DNA of 64,000 bases, from contig QHYZ01000074.1 of the NCBI GenBank assembly GCA_003225295.1, positions 39,491-103,490 of the forward strand. Direction: 5' to 3'. The stretch is from Acidobacteriota bacterium (GTDB lineage: Bacteria; Acidobacteriota; Terriglobia; Acidiferrales; UBA7541). The translations under genes and the position numbers were made by a program. How positions within the stretch are numbered: position 1 is the first letter of the stretch; each line of letters begins with the position of its first letter. The notes under the pieces are model-generated. The model saw only the letters and a list, made by a program, of their open reading frames with translations, was not told the origin of the DNA and made no database searches. Shown one piece after another: positions 52,324 to 61,405 of this stretch.

Positions 52324-54615
52324 ATGACTCTTCTCCATCGGCGCAGCTTCGTGAAAACGATTTTGGCAACCGCTGCGAGCGGTTCGCCCGTGTGCGCTGG
52401 TTTCTATGCCGCGGTTTCCATTCCTGCCTCCGCTGACACAAGCTCTTCTTCCTCCACGATTCTTGAAAGCGGCGCGCAGCAACTCCACCTTTCGCCTGCT
52501 GGCACGCCACTGACGTTCCAAAACTTCCTGCTTGTTGAGGGCCAATGGAAACCCGCGACACTGCCAGGTGTCCAGCTCGTGACCGGCGCCTCATTCCCGT
52601 TGATGACATCTCATGTGCGCCACGAAGGGCAGCGAATCATCTGTGAAGGAACAGCTGCCGCGGACAGCCTGGACGGGAAACGCTTCGAATATGAGTGGTC
52701 CGCGGAAATCAACGCTCTAGCCATAAGCCATGCTGGTCCATGGTTTCGTTTCCGAACCACGCTCCATCTTCCGAAGCCAATTCGATTGCATCAAGACGGC
52801 AAAATAGAACCGCAAATCATCACCTGGCTGAACTCTACTTCCACGCTGATGGAAGGCCAGTCGGGAAGCTGGCGCCGCGTCGCGCTCACCCAGCCGACCA
52901 GGAACTCGCTAGGCACCTACGGTAACGACTTGCCTGCGGTTTACCTTCTGGATCAGAACGCTGGCATCGAAACCATGATGTATTTCGACGTCAGCGACAT
53001 GGCGTGGATGTCGATCGAAAATCTTCCGCGATTTCTGGTCTATCGCTGCGCAACCATCTCACAAATTGAACGTGACGGTAGCCAACGCCTTGGTGTGGGC
53101 TTGATCGCCGATCAGGCAACCGGCAACGCACTTCCGGCAGGCGACGTGCGTTTCACTTGCTTTCTGCTTCAACGACCGCTCAAAGAGTTGGTTACCGAGC
53201 AAACGGCGGTACGGCGTTGGATGCCCGCACTGCTTCCTCTTTTCGAGGAAAGGTTTGCCTGGCCTGGCTGCGCCACTACTTGGAAGCAGTTCGCGGCGGC
53301 GACGGTAGGGGATTTGCAGGAGAAGAGTATGACTCGGGTGGAAGTGGGTGGACGCGCCGGTCTACGAGCATACGTCAAGGATAGCTCTCAGATTTGGCAA
53401 CAGCCTGCAGACAACTTCGAGCTTATGACCATCGCGGATGTCCTGTGGCCATCGCTTCTCTATCTGCGTTTGCATCCATCGTCGAGCTACGAAACGGAGT
53501 GCCTTGAACTTCTCGCGGCGCTGCCCTCCTTCTATCACGAAGATACTCAGAGCATCAGCAATGACTTCGTGCGCAAACCGAACGAGAGGTCTGACTCTTG
53601 GTATCCTTTTGAGAATGGGCTCGTGAAATATCCTGCGATAGGGTCTTTGGCGGGATCCAAGGAAATTACGGATCATTTTCTGGAGGCGTTTCAGACCGCA
53701 CAGAAAATGGCTCGCCAGTATGACTACCTCTTCCCCATCTACTATCAGGTTTCCACACTTCTTGCCGAGGGAGCCGGAACGAATTACGCCATAGGCGGCC
53801 TCTATGCATGGGCGGCGATTCTTGCTCACCGTTTGACCGCAGAAGAGCACTACCGGGACGAAGCGCGGCGCGCCATCCAGGTTCTGTACACCGTGCCGGC
53901 GGATCGCCTGTTCCACGAGCCGCAGGAACTTGCCTACGGCGCATTGGCTGCGGCGGAACTCGGTATGCGCGATCAGGCCGACTATCTGCTCTACCAACAG
54001 TTGCGTATGTTTTATTGGTATTCCGATCCCAGCCAGAAGTCCCACGACGTTCGTGGCATGGTCCAGGCCGCCGCCTCCATCCTGTATCCAGCGTTCAAGG
54101 AGAATGTCGAGGCTGTTCTGCCTTGGACCGGCATCCTGAAACGCGGAATCATCTTTGAGGGATTGCTTCGTTTTATGGATCAGCAACGGCGCAACAATTT
54201 TTATTTCTTTCAGGATTGCACCGGGAACCGCCAACAACCCTCCATGGCATTTATTCCTTTCGAGAATCTCGGCACCCTCGAACTTGGCGGCCAAACCGGA
54301 AATGTGGGCAAGGAAATCTACGGTGCTGGAGAGTCGTTATGGATGTATCTGATGTATGAGGCCCTGGGTCAAGTTAGCGACCGGGAACTCCTGCTGGTGA
54401 ATCTCGATCTGCTTGATGCGTTTGATGCGAACCTGTTCCCCCCTCGCCAGCTCAATTTCATTTTGTATAACCCGACAGCAGCACGGCGCTCCGCTTCCAT
54501 CTCGATTCCACCGGCGCAGGGGCGCGGCGTTCATCTCAGCCAGGATGGCAAACCAATTGGTGGCACAGTGCAGGTTCCTGGACGCGCGTGGGTTCGGCTG
54601 CTCGCCGAGTATTGA
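52324..54615 (+). CDS. Tat-exported protein of unknown function, possible glycan-active enzyme
   Basis: 763 residues. Twin-arginine signal HRRSFVKTILATAASGSPVC. Residues about 45-330 are beta-rich (a possible N-terminal sandwich), about 350-690 are largely helical (NYAIGGLYAWAAILAHRLTA, AYGALAAAELGMRDQADYLL, GLLRFMDQQRRNNFYFFQDC) and the C-terminus is a small beta domain. This layout resembles polysaccharide lyases or six-hairpin glycosidases, but no catalytic motif was confirmed, so the enzyme call is inference. It is 60 nt after the TonB receptor on the same strand and probably handles the ligand before uptake. The downstream intergenic region is pseudogene. Confidence 0.6.
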   Translation: MTLLHRRSFVKTILATAASGSPVCAGFYAAVSIPASADTSSSSSTILESGAQQLHLSPAGTPLTFQNFLLVEGQWKPATLPGVQLVTGASFPLMTSHVRHEGQRIICEGTAAADSLDGKRFEYEWSAEINALAISHAGPWFRFRTTLHLPKPIRLHQDGKIEPQIITWLNSTSTLMEGQSGSWRRVALTQPTRNSLGTYGNDLPAVYLLDQNAGIETMMYFDVSDMAWMSIENLPRFLVYRCATISQIERDGSQRLGVGLIADQATGNALPAGDVRFTCFLLQRPLKELVTEQTAVRRWMPALLPLFEERFAWPGCATTWKQFAAATVGDLQEKSMTRVEVGGRAGLRAYVKDSSQIWQQPADNFELMTIADVLWPSLLYLRLHPSSSYETECLELLAALPSFYHEDTQSISNDFVRKPNERSDSWYPFENGLVKYPAIGSLAGSKEITDHFLEAFQTAQKMARQYDYLFPIYYQVSTLLAEGAGTNYAIGGLYAWAAILAHRLTAEEHYRDEARRAIQVLYTVPADRLFHEPQELAYGALAAAELGMRDQADYLLYQQLRMFYWYSDPSQKSHDVRGMVQAAASILYPAFKENVEAVLPWTGILKRGIIFEGLLRFMDQQRRNNFYFFQDCTGNRQQPSMAFIPFENLGTLELGGQTGNVGKEIYGAGESLWMYLMYEALGQVSDRELLLVNLDLLDAFDANLFPPRQLNFILYNPTAARRSASISIPPAQGRGVHLSQDGKPIGGTVQVPGRAWVRLLAEY

Positions 54616-54618
54616 ATC

Positions 54619-54930
54619 GCATTTCACGGAGCCGTCGTAGACTTGACGTGAGTTCGCGCCTCCGAAGCCAAGAATCAGGCCACCCCTTGCCGGTGGTGTC
54701 ACCTAGCAAATGGACAAGGGTATTGCGGAAATACCCTTCTGGACAACCTGCCTCGAAACCGCCACATCATTGGCGCCAAGCGGCAGCAGTGCCACCAGAT
54801 GCATTCCTGCTTCGGCACCAATGACCTCGAGCATATCTCCCATCTGCATGTGGATCGCTTTTATCGGCGCCCTTCGCCGATGCATATAAAGCATTCGCAT
54901 CTGACGTATATGGCGAGCGAAGTGCCTTCT
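54619..54930 (-). pseudogene. MocR/PdxR-family regulator, C-terminal fragment with in-frame stop
   Basis: Minus-strand reading VRRHFARHIRQMRMLYMHRR, then LEVIGAEAGMHLVALLPLGA, AISLSIC-type end (IPLSIC), then TAG at 54703-54705 and PPARGGLILGFGGANSRQVY. These match the last part of aminotransferase-like MocR regulators (FARHIRRMR, AGMHLVA-LP, LILGYGG). The missing upstream domains, the stop inside the match and frame breaks at the 5' side show a dead gene. Confidence 0.6.
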
Positions 54931-55313
54931 CACTACGGTCATCTCGGTCCAGCAAATCCGGCGATTCCGGAAGGATTGTCGGCAGTCCAGAAGCTGGAAG
55001 AATCCAGCAACTCGACCAGAATCCGGACTGGTGGCACGGAGGCCTCTTTTTGACTCATTATCATTACTGCGCAACTGCTTCCCTCTACGCAGCCAAATGG
55101 TATGAATGTCCACGGGATAAGCCAACCGAGGTAGGATATGCGGAGGAAACGCGCGAATTATCCTGCGAGAGCCCAGAGCGATCTTGCCATCGTGTGGCCT
55201 GTTCCTGTAAATGGTAAACTGTCTCTTCGAGATTAAGGATGCCGGCCCAGAGGAGGAGCATGCAGATTATGAAACTGATGCGATGCCTTCACCGACCATC
55301 GTCGAGGACGGTG
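54931..55313. other. Intergenic stretch upstream of DUF6152 gene
   Basis: May contain more of the decayed MocR gene in broken frames; nothing else recognised. Confidence 0.35.
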
Positions 55314-55691
55314 ATGAATCGTAAGGTGGGTGTCGTTCTGGTGGTGGCAGGACTTCTGTTGGGCGGATCTTCGCTTTGGGCGCACCATGGGAATGCAGCG
55401 TTTGATATGACGCATACCGTGAGGATGCAAGGGACGGTTAAGGATTTCCAGTGGATCAACCCACATGCCTTGATTCATGCGGACCTGAAAGACGAGAAAG
55501 GTAAGGTTGCGAACTGGGCGCTGGAGTTAGGAAGTCTGGGGATGCTAAGTCGGTTTGGATGGAGCCGCAATACGGTGAAGCGCGGGGACCAGGTGACTGC
55601 TGAGGGCTTTCGGGCTAAAAACGGCTCGCCTTATATGTGTTTGGTAAGCATCGATCTTCCCAACGGTCAGTCAATGCGGGGGTCTCCATAG
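55314..55691 (+). CDS. Secreted DUF6152-family protein
   Basis: 125 residues. Signal peptide MNRKVGVVLVVAGLLLGGSS with cleavage near SLWA. The mature protein starts HHGNAAFDMTHTVRMQGTVK, then DFQWINPHALIHADLKDE, a compact beta-barrel-like fold with the AHHG and WxNPH motifs typical of DUF6152. Function unknown; His residues in both motifs might bind a metal. ATG 55314 has GAGGA upstream; the longer frame to 55239 was rejected. It is immediately followed by a DUF6644 membrane protein, a recurrent pairing. Confidence 0.82.
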   Translation: MNRKVGVVLVVAGLLLGGSSLWAHHGNAAFDMTHTVRMQGTVKDFQWINPHALIHADLKDEKGKVANWALELGSLGMLSRFGWSRNTVKRGDQVTAEGFRAKNGSPYMCLVSIDLPNGQSMRGSP

Positions 55692-55702
55692 CAACGCTCG
55701 AC

Positions 55703-56185
55703 ATGTTGCCATTCTGTAGGTGGCTGGAACAGACTTCGGTGGGCGCGGGCGTACGGGAATCGCTGTGGCTGTTTCCGGCAATCGAGACCCTGCATTTGCT
55801 GGGGATGACGGCACTGGTGGGGACTGCCGCAGTTTTTGATTTGCGCCTTCTGGGGTGGATGTTGCGGCGGGAGCGAGTTTCGGAGCTGGCGGGGCGGTTG
55901 CTTCCCTGGACTTGGGCGGGATTTGCGCTGCAGGTGGTTACGGGAACACTGCTATTTACTTCGGAAGCGGTTAAGGTGTACACCAATCCCGCGTTTCGAG
56001 TGAAGATGTTATTGATATTTTTGGCTGGCGTGCATGCGCTGATTTTCCATTGGGGCGTCTATCGGGATGTGGCGTCCTGGGATGACAGCGGGGTCTTGCC
56101 TGCGGGGGCGAAGGTTGCGGGTTTCGTTTCGATCTTGTTATGGATTGGGATTGTTGCGGCAGGACGGTTTATCGGATTCGTGTGA
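55703..56185 (+). CDS. DUF6644-family integral membrane protein
   Basis: 160 residues with about four TM helices: AIETLHLLGMTALVGTAAVF, WTWAGFALQVVTGTLLFTSE, FRVKMLLIFLAGVHALIFHW and VAGFVSILLWIGIVAAGRFI. His in IETLHLLGM and in HALIFHW are conserved-looking and could be cofactor ligands. It starts 11 nt after the DUF6152 stop, so the two are probably an operon. Possible electron-transfer or copper-related membrane partner, but this is inference; no substrate is known. Confidence 0.78.
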   Translation: MLPFCRWLEQTSVGAGVRESLWLFPAIETLHLLGMTALVGTAAVFDLRLLGWMLRRERVSELAGRLLPWTWAGFALQVVTGTLLFTSEAVKVYTNPAFRVKMLLIFLAGVHALIFHWGVYRDVASWDDSGVLPAGAKVAGFVSILLWIGIVAAGRFIGFV

Positions 56186-56421
56186 CTTTGCTGCGCTGGC
56201 ATCGCCGACCGTCCGCCTTGTAAACCCTTCGCTCCAAGCCCGAGGCCTTGTCCTGGTATCAACTTCCACGGCAATCGGGGTGATTTTCTGCAAAAAACCA
56301 GCATCGTCTTGAAGAAGTGGTTTGTTTTCACAGCGCATTGCATAAATTGGTCAAAATAGTGACTAAAGTGACTGCGATTTCTCTTGACATCGTCACGAGA
56401 CACTGCTACGTGTAGTGGCCA

Positions 56422-56682
56422 ATGTACATTCGAAAATCAACGCGCACCTACAAGGGCAAAACCTACACCAATCACCTTCTTGTCGAATCCGTCCAAACCG
56501 CTAAGGGCCCACGCCAGCGCACGATTTGCTCGCTCGGAAGCCTAGAACCCGCTCCGGTCGAAGACTGGCTGGCACTGGCGCACAAACTCCAATCGGTGCT
56601 GGCGGACACAAAGCCTGGCAGGTCAGCGCACGTAGTGACGAAAAAAATCGTAAGTTATAGAAAACAAAGCCTCCGACCCTGA
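56422..56682 (+). pseudogene. IS1634-type transposase, N-terminal fragment
   Basis: 86 codons: MYIRKSTRTYKGKTYTNHLL, VESVQTAKGPRQRTICSLGS and ALAHKLQSVL. This is the conserved start of IS1634/IS4-like transposases, which are over 450 residues. The catalytic DDE core is missing, and a stop ends the frame. A mobile-element stub with no inverted repeats seen. Confidence 0.6.
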
Positions 56683-57068
56683 AAACCGTGGAAGTTGGGC
56701 TAGCCTAAGTTCGTCACAGAGGTACGCGATTTTAAACGCGATGGCGTCTGGATGGTCGGCATCCAGAGGTAATTTGCTTACTTACACATGCCCCGTACTG
56801 GTCCGGCGTTCTCCCGGATAATGACCGGTAATAGCGGCCCTGCACATCTCGCATTTTCTTAGACGCTTTGCGGCCTCGGACGTTCGTGGAGGATCATCCA
56901 GGACGTGGCCAACTGGTCCCTGAGCATCGCAAAGCGCCCGCATTCGCTCGAACCGGACTTCGCCTCCCGTCTGGCCTCCCTACCGTACATCGGTATAGCA
57001 ACTGACTAACACAGTTATACAGGAACACCGTCTGCTGCCAGAGGGTCATCACCAGAGTTGGCTGACGC
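56683..57068. other. Intergenic stretch after transposase stub
   Basis: 386 bp with no gene or repeat recognised. Confidence 0.4.
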
Positions 57069-57470
57069 ATGCCAGGCAGAACAGATACAATCCGATCCTC
57101 GGTTACTCCAAAGTATCGGCCGGAAGAAGTCATCGACGGCGATGTCGCGTACTATCAGGGAGGAATTAAGGCACTTCTTGGACAGAGGGAGCTGCGCTGA
57201 AGTAGCTCCAGACGGACGGTCGAGCTGGGAGATGCGCACTATCCGTGGTTCCAGCGCGACAAAACCTGCGACAAGCTGCGGGCTGATCCGGAGTACCAGT
57301 CGATCATGGCTGGCGTTCCCCAACGGTGGGAAACAGGCAGGAGTTCGATTTGGCGCACTGATTTCAAAGATTTCCGGAGGCGGTGGATGGTCAATTATTA
57401 CCCGGAGGCGACCGTCAATCTTCGGCCTTGCGGACCGGCTGCGCTGCGAGCGGAATCAGTTCCAATCTGA
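57069..57470 (+). pseudogene. TPR-type protein, C-terminal remnant with in-frame stop
   Basis: One frame reads VIDGDVAYYQGGIKALLGQR, a TGA at 57198-57200, then TVELGDAHYPWFQRDKTCDK and LRADPEYQSIMAGVPQRWE. The second part matches the last repeat of long TPR or kinase-TPR proteins of Acidobacteriota (LGDA-x-YPWF-x-x-D, then L-R-x-DPEYQ-x-IM). The in-frame TGA interrupts the match, and most of the protein is missing. Remaining codons to 57470 do not match. Confidence 0.45.
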
Positions 57471-57822
57471 ACGGTAGAACTAGCAAATTCGGATGGTTGC
57501 AGGCCCCCGCAACCATGGGCGCTCAAGGAAAATGCCCTTTTTATCTCTAGTCCCAGCGAAGTTCATGCCTTGTTCCCGGACCCATCAGCAGCATTCTTCC
57601 CACAATACGCAAAGTTCTTCCTTATTCTCTGACCTATACGGCGCGTTCCCCGCCAAGAGATGAAGTTTGTTGGTGTTAGAACGCCCACCTTTAGTCAACT
57701 TTGGCCCTGAAAATGCCAATGCATTAAAGAGTATCCGCGTTTCTGGTATATCCGAAGCGTGAATAGTCCGCTGCGGTATGAGCGATTTTTTGTATGTACA
57801 GGAATTCAAGAGGAGAAGAAAT
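57471..57822. other. Upstream region of the PEP-CTERM gene
   Basis: 352 bp with no gene recognised. Contains the TTGGC/GCCAA element at 57701-57719 and the Shine-Dalgarno AGGAGA before 57823. Confidence 0.4.
57701..57719 (+). promoter_or_regulatory. Candidate sigma-54 promoter or TTGGC/GCCAA operator
   Basis: TTGGC-N9-GCCAA forms an inverted repeat. It also has GG (57703-57704), 10 nt, GC (57715-57716), the spacing of a -24/-12 element. Located 104 bp before the PEP-CTERM gene start. Confidence 0.4.
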
Positions 57823-58365
57823 ATGCGACGCTACCTAATCACCAGTTGCCTGGTGTTGGCCGTTTTCACCCTAATGTTGGCCACCCAAGCTAAGGCCGAC
57901 TCAATCGATAATTTCATCTATCAAGCCGGGGGCAACACATATACCTGGCAACTGCCGTCTTCACCAACAATATCGCCGGACAGCTTCCTTCCGGGTCTTG
58001 CTTTCGGCATCACAGACGTTAACTATTCCGAAAACGACATTCCACAAGACCCAGCCGCTCTTAACTTCCTTTCGCTTACTTTCGGGGGTGGCCTCTCCTT
58101 GAATGATTTAATTCAAGGTATCTCTCCTATAATCGCTTCTGACTTCCAGATTTATGGTGGTTCCGAGGACGCTCCTACTTTCTTGACGGGTACATTCGGC
58201 CTGACCGATTATGCTAGCGATGCGAATGGTCTACCGGCAACACTTACGATAACGGCCGTCCCCGAGCCCTCCAGCCTGATGCTGCTTGCCACTGGAATGC
58301 TCGCTCTGCTGGGTCTGGCACTCAAGAAGACTGTCGTATCTCGGCTCAAAGTATTAGGGGCATAA
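57823..58365 (+). CDS. PEP-CTERM sorting-signal secreted protein
   Basis: 180 residues. Signal peptide MRRYLITSCLVLAVFTLMLA to about residue 26. A short beta-rich exported domain (SIDNFIYQAGGNTYTWQLPS) precedes a C-terminal VPEPSSLMLLATGMLALLGL and basic KKTVVSRLK tail: the VPEP motif, TM helix and basic cluster that define PEP-CTERM exosortase substrates. The start ATG at 57823 has AGGAGA upstream. It should be transferred by an exosortase to an extracellular polysaccharide. No exosortase or EPS gene is in the window. Confidence 0.88.
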   Translation: MRRYLITSCLVLAVFTLMLATQAKADSIDNFIYQAGGNTYTWQLPSSPTISPDSFLPGLAFGITDVNYSENDIPQDPAALNFLSLTFGGGLSLNDLIQGISPIIASDFQIYGGSEDAPTFLTGTFGLTDYASDANGLPATLTITAVPEPSSLMLLATGMLALLGLALKKTVVSRLKVLGA

Positions 58366-59201
58366 AGCGCAGCGAGGTGTACTGCCTTTTCTGGCTTTTT
58401 TGAATAGGAGATACATCGTCTAAACCCTGGAGCGCCTCCGCACAGGCGGCTGGGTTCTTCGGCGAACCTTTACCTTTAACGGCCGAATGAAAATCCTCTG
58501 GGCGTGTCACCCCGCCGAAAGCGGGCAATCCGGCGAGATGTACTCCGTGAGCCAGTCATTCGACGATTGATCCAGCAGTTTGACATGGCCCTCGAAGAAG
58601 GTGACGCGGGTCAAGGCCCTGACCGAGCAAAGGAAGCTCGACGGGTCGGCTGACAGGCGCATCTTTTTCGAGCGATTGATGCAGACGGCATCTTTCCTAG
58701 TGTTCGAAATAATCCTTCAGGATCCGTGCAACCCGGCCGCGTGGACAACGATGGCGTGATCCAGGCATTCGCGCCGGCCTCCAGTCGTTCCGCAGGGAAT
58801 CTTGCGTGGTGATCGCGGCACGCCCGGTACTTCCTGAATGCCCATCCTTTCCCCGTCTCACAGAAGTGGGTGCCGAACACCAATCGTTTCACAGCGTGAG
58901 AGCCAAACCGACGGGACTCGGTCAGAAAAGAGGGAGACGCAGCCTATGGCCCGGCTCGAATGCTGCCGGACGAAGAGCTGATGGCCAAGTGCAAGAATCT
59001 CTGCTTGCAGAAGGACCCGAGTTCGGAAACAATCTCGCAGAGAGAAAAGTTGAGTCAGCATGGCCCGGGAAGGTTACCGGTAGTGGATCCGATTTCAAGT
59101 TCCGGGTAAATCCCCAGGTGTCCGGCATCACAGCGCCAGGTGATTTCGGTCCCGGCAAACTCCGCCGGTTCCTCGTAAGAACGAGTGATGGGGGCGCAAC
59201 T
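58366..59201. other. Intergenic region before acyl-CoA synthetase gene
   Basis: 836 bp with short overlapping frames only. The in-frame extension of the downstream gene (58806-59201) shows no match to acyl-CoA synthetases. Nothing recognised. Confidence 0.4.
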
Positions 59202-61124
59202 ATGATGACCGCAAACCGCACCAGCGGCGCGTGGCAGGCCGCATTCAATCGTTCGATTGACGACCCCCAAGCGTTCTGGAGCGAGGCTGGCGCGGCCATC
59301 CACTGGTACAAGAAGTGGGACAAGGTCCTCGACGATTCCCGCGCCCCCTTCTACCGCTGGTTCACTGGCGGCCAGCTCAACACCTGCTTCAACGCGCTGG
59401 ACTGGCACGTCGAAACCGGCCGCGCCGACCAGACCGCGCTCATCTACGACAGCCCCGTCAGCAATCAAACCAAAACGTTTACGTACCGCGAATTGCGCGA
59501 CGCCACCTCCCGATTTGCGGGCGTGCTGGCACAACTAGGCGTTGGCAAAGGCGACCGCGTCGTCATTTATATGCCGATGGTTCCCGAAGCGGTAGTGGCG
59601 ATGCTTGCCTGTGCGCGCCTCGGGGCGGTCCACTCCGTGGTGTTCGGCGGCTTTGCTTCGCGCGAGCTTGCCATACGCATCGACGACGCCAAGCCTAAGG
59701 CTATTGTTTCCGCCTCGTGTGGCCTGGAGGGGAAGCGCATCCTCCCCTATAAGCCTCTCCTCGACGAAGCTCTCCGCCTGGCACACCACAAGCCCGAGAA
59801 GTCGATCATCCTTCAGCGCCCCATGGAGCATGCCGAGCTTGTCGCTGGACGCGATCTGGATTGGAATGAAGCGGTGGCCGCGGCCAAGCCGCACGACTGT
59901 GTTCCAGTCGCAGCAACCGATCCGCTTTACATCCTCTACACCTCGGGCACGACCGGCAAGGCCAAGGGTGTCGTCCGCGACAACGGCGGCCATGCGGTCG
60001 CGCTGAAGTGGACAATGAAAAATATTTATGGCAGCCATCCCGGCGACGTGTTCTGGGCCGCATCCGACGTCGGTTGGGTCGTTGGCCATTCATACATTGT
60101 TTACGGTCCGCTGCTGCACGGAAACACCACCGTGCTTTACGAGGGCAAGCCCGTGGGCACACCGGACGCCGGTGCATTCTGGCGCGTGATTTCTCAGCAC
60201 AAAGTGAAAACGCTGTTCACGGCACCCACGGCGTTTCGCGCCATCAAGAAAGAAGACCCTTCTCTCGAGTTCAAAAGGAAATACGACCTCTCGAATTTCA
60301 AAGCGCTCTTTCTCGCGGGTGAGCGCTGCGATCCCGACACCTTGCGGTGGGCCGCCAGCAATCTCAACGTCCCGGTCATCGACCATTGGTGGCAGACGGA
60401 AACCGGCTGGTCCATTTGCGCCAATTGCCTCGGCATCGAGCAATTGCCGGTCAAGCCGGGGTCGCCGACGAAGCCGGTTCCGGGCATGGATGTACGAGTC
60501 GTCGATTACCGAAATCAGGAAGTGAAGCGTGGCGACGTGGACGCTCTGGTGATCAAGCTGCCGTTGCCGCCCGGAACGTTCCTCACGCTCTGGAACAACG
60601 ACGAAGGTTTTCTCAAGTCCTACCTCACCGCTTACCCCGGCTACTACAAGACCGCCGATGCGGGATACATGGATGACGACGGTTATGTGTACGTGATGTC
60701 GAGGACTGACGACATTATCAATGTCGCGGGTCATCGCTTATCCACGGGCGGCATCGAGGAGGTTCTCTCGTCCCACCCGGACGTCGCGGAATGCGCCGTC
60801 TGCGGCGTGAACGACGAACTGAAGGGCCAGATACCGTTTGGCTTGCTCGTGCTGAAGAGCGGAGTCCAGCGCGATCCCGGTGCGATCGTCAGCGAAGTCG
60901 TGCAGATGGTACGCGACGAGATCGGTCCCATCGCTTCATTCAAGACAGCCGTCGTCGTGCAGCGCCTTCCCAAAACGCGCTCCGGCAAAATCCTGCGTGG
61001 CACCATGCAAAAGATCGCCAACGGGGACGTGTACGCTACGCCCGCCACCATCGACGATCCTGCTATCCTCGCTGAGATCGAAGCGGCCTTGGCCCACTGC
61101 GGCTACGCCAAGAAGCACACCTGA
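59202..61124 (+). CDS. prpE: Propionyl-CoA/acetyl-CoA synthetase
   Basis: 640 residues. Activates propionate or acetate with ATP and CoA. N-terminal ACAS segment AAFNRSIDDPQAFWSEAGAA, WFTGGQLNTCFNALDWHV, then KGDRVVIYMPMVPEAVVAML and SVVFGGFASRELAIRIDDA. P-loop-like YTSGTTGKAKGVV and A8-like CoA segment; the catalytic Lys motif KTRSGKILRGTM is near the C-terminus. The NGGH and AASDVGWVVGHSYIVYGPLL motifs fit PrpE/Acs. Length matches PrpE (about 630). ATG 59202 (followed by ATG 59205) was chosen over the 132-codon extension to 58806. Alone in its neighbourhood. Confidence 0.92.
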   Translation: MMTANRTSGAWQAAFNRSIDDPQAFWSEAGAAIHWYKKWDKVLDDSRAPFYRWFTGGQLNTCFNALDWHVETGRADQTALIYDSPVSNQTKTFTYRELRDATSRFAGVLAQLGVGKGDRVVIYMPMVPEAVVAMLACARLGAVHSVVFGGFASRELAIRIDDAKPKAIVSASCGLEGKRILPYKPLLDEALRLAHHKPEKSIILQRPMEHAELVAGRDLDWNEAVAAAKPHDCVPVAATDPLYILYTSGTTGKAKGVVRDNGGHAVALKWTMKNIYGSHPGDVFWAASDVGWVVGHSYIVYGPLLHGNTTVLYEGKPVGTPDAGAFWRVISQHKVKTLFTAPTAFRAIKKEDPSLEFKRKYDLSNFKALFLAGERCDPDTLRWAASNLNVPVIDHWWQTETGWSICANCLGIEQLPVKPGSPTKPVPGMDVRVVDYRNQEVKRGDVDALVIKLPLPPGTFLTLWNNDEGFLKSYLTAYPGYYKTADAGYMDDDGYVYVMSRTDDIINVAGHRLSTGGIEEVLSSHPDVAECAVCGVNDELKGQIPFGLLVLKSGVQRDPGAIVSEVVQMVRDEIGPIASFKTAVVVQRLPKTRSGKILRGTMQKIANGDVYATPATIDDPAILAEIEAALAHCGYAKKHT

Positions 61125-61239
61125 TCGCGGATAAGCCGAGCAATTTCTTGGCGGCGAGAAGTTTGGCAAAGCATGTTCCCTTTGAGCCATTTTTCTTTTT
61201 TGTCCACAATTCCCCAAACACATTTCCAGGGTATATTCC

Positions 61240-61405
61240 AGGTACGGATCGATGGGAGACCGGTCTACTGTGTCTATTACGCGATGATCGTCAGGGGGGA
61301 TGCGTATGGCCTCCCTGCGGTAGCGGCGGGCGAAAACAGTCCGCGGACACTCTAGCGGGCGTTGGAGTATCTTAAAGATTACAAAGATGGACCGGAACCC
61401 CATGA
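61240..61405 (+). pseudogene. HigB/RelE-type toxin remnant, several frames
   Basis: Fragments of a phage Gp49/HigB-like toxin in separate frames: RIDGRPVYCVYYAMIVRGD, then GRKQSADT, then RALEYLKDYKDG. Intact toxins have GPGYRVYY, GGDK-x-x-Q-x-DI and A-x-x-Y-x-x-DYK in this order. Two frameshifts and a stop separate the pieces. Located just before the antitoxin remnant. Confidence 0.45.

Noticed and set aside
53362..54294. Leftward 310-codon ORF
   Set aside because: Antisense shadow of the Tat-exported protein; no recognisable motif.
58806..59201. 132-codon extension of the acyl-CoA synthetase
   Set aside because: No similarity to the family before MMTANRTSGAWQ; the ATG 59202 product has normal PrpE length.
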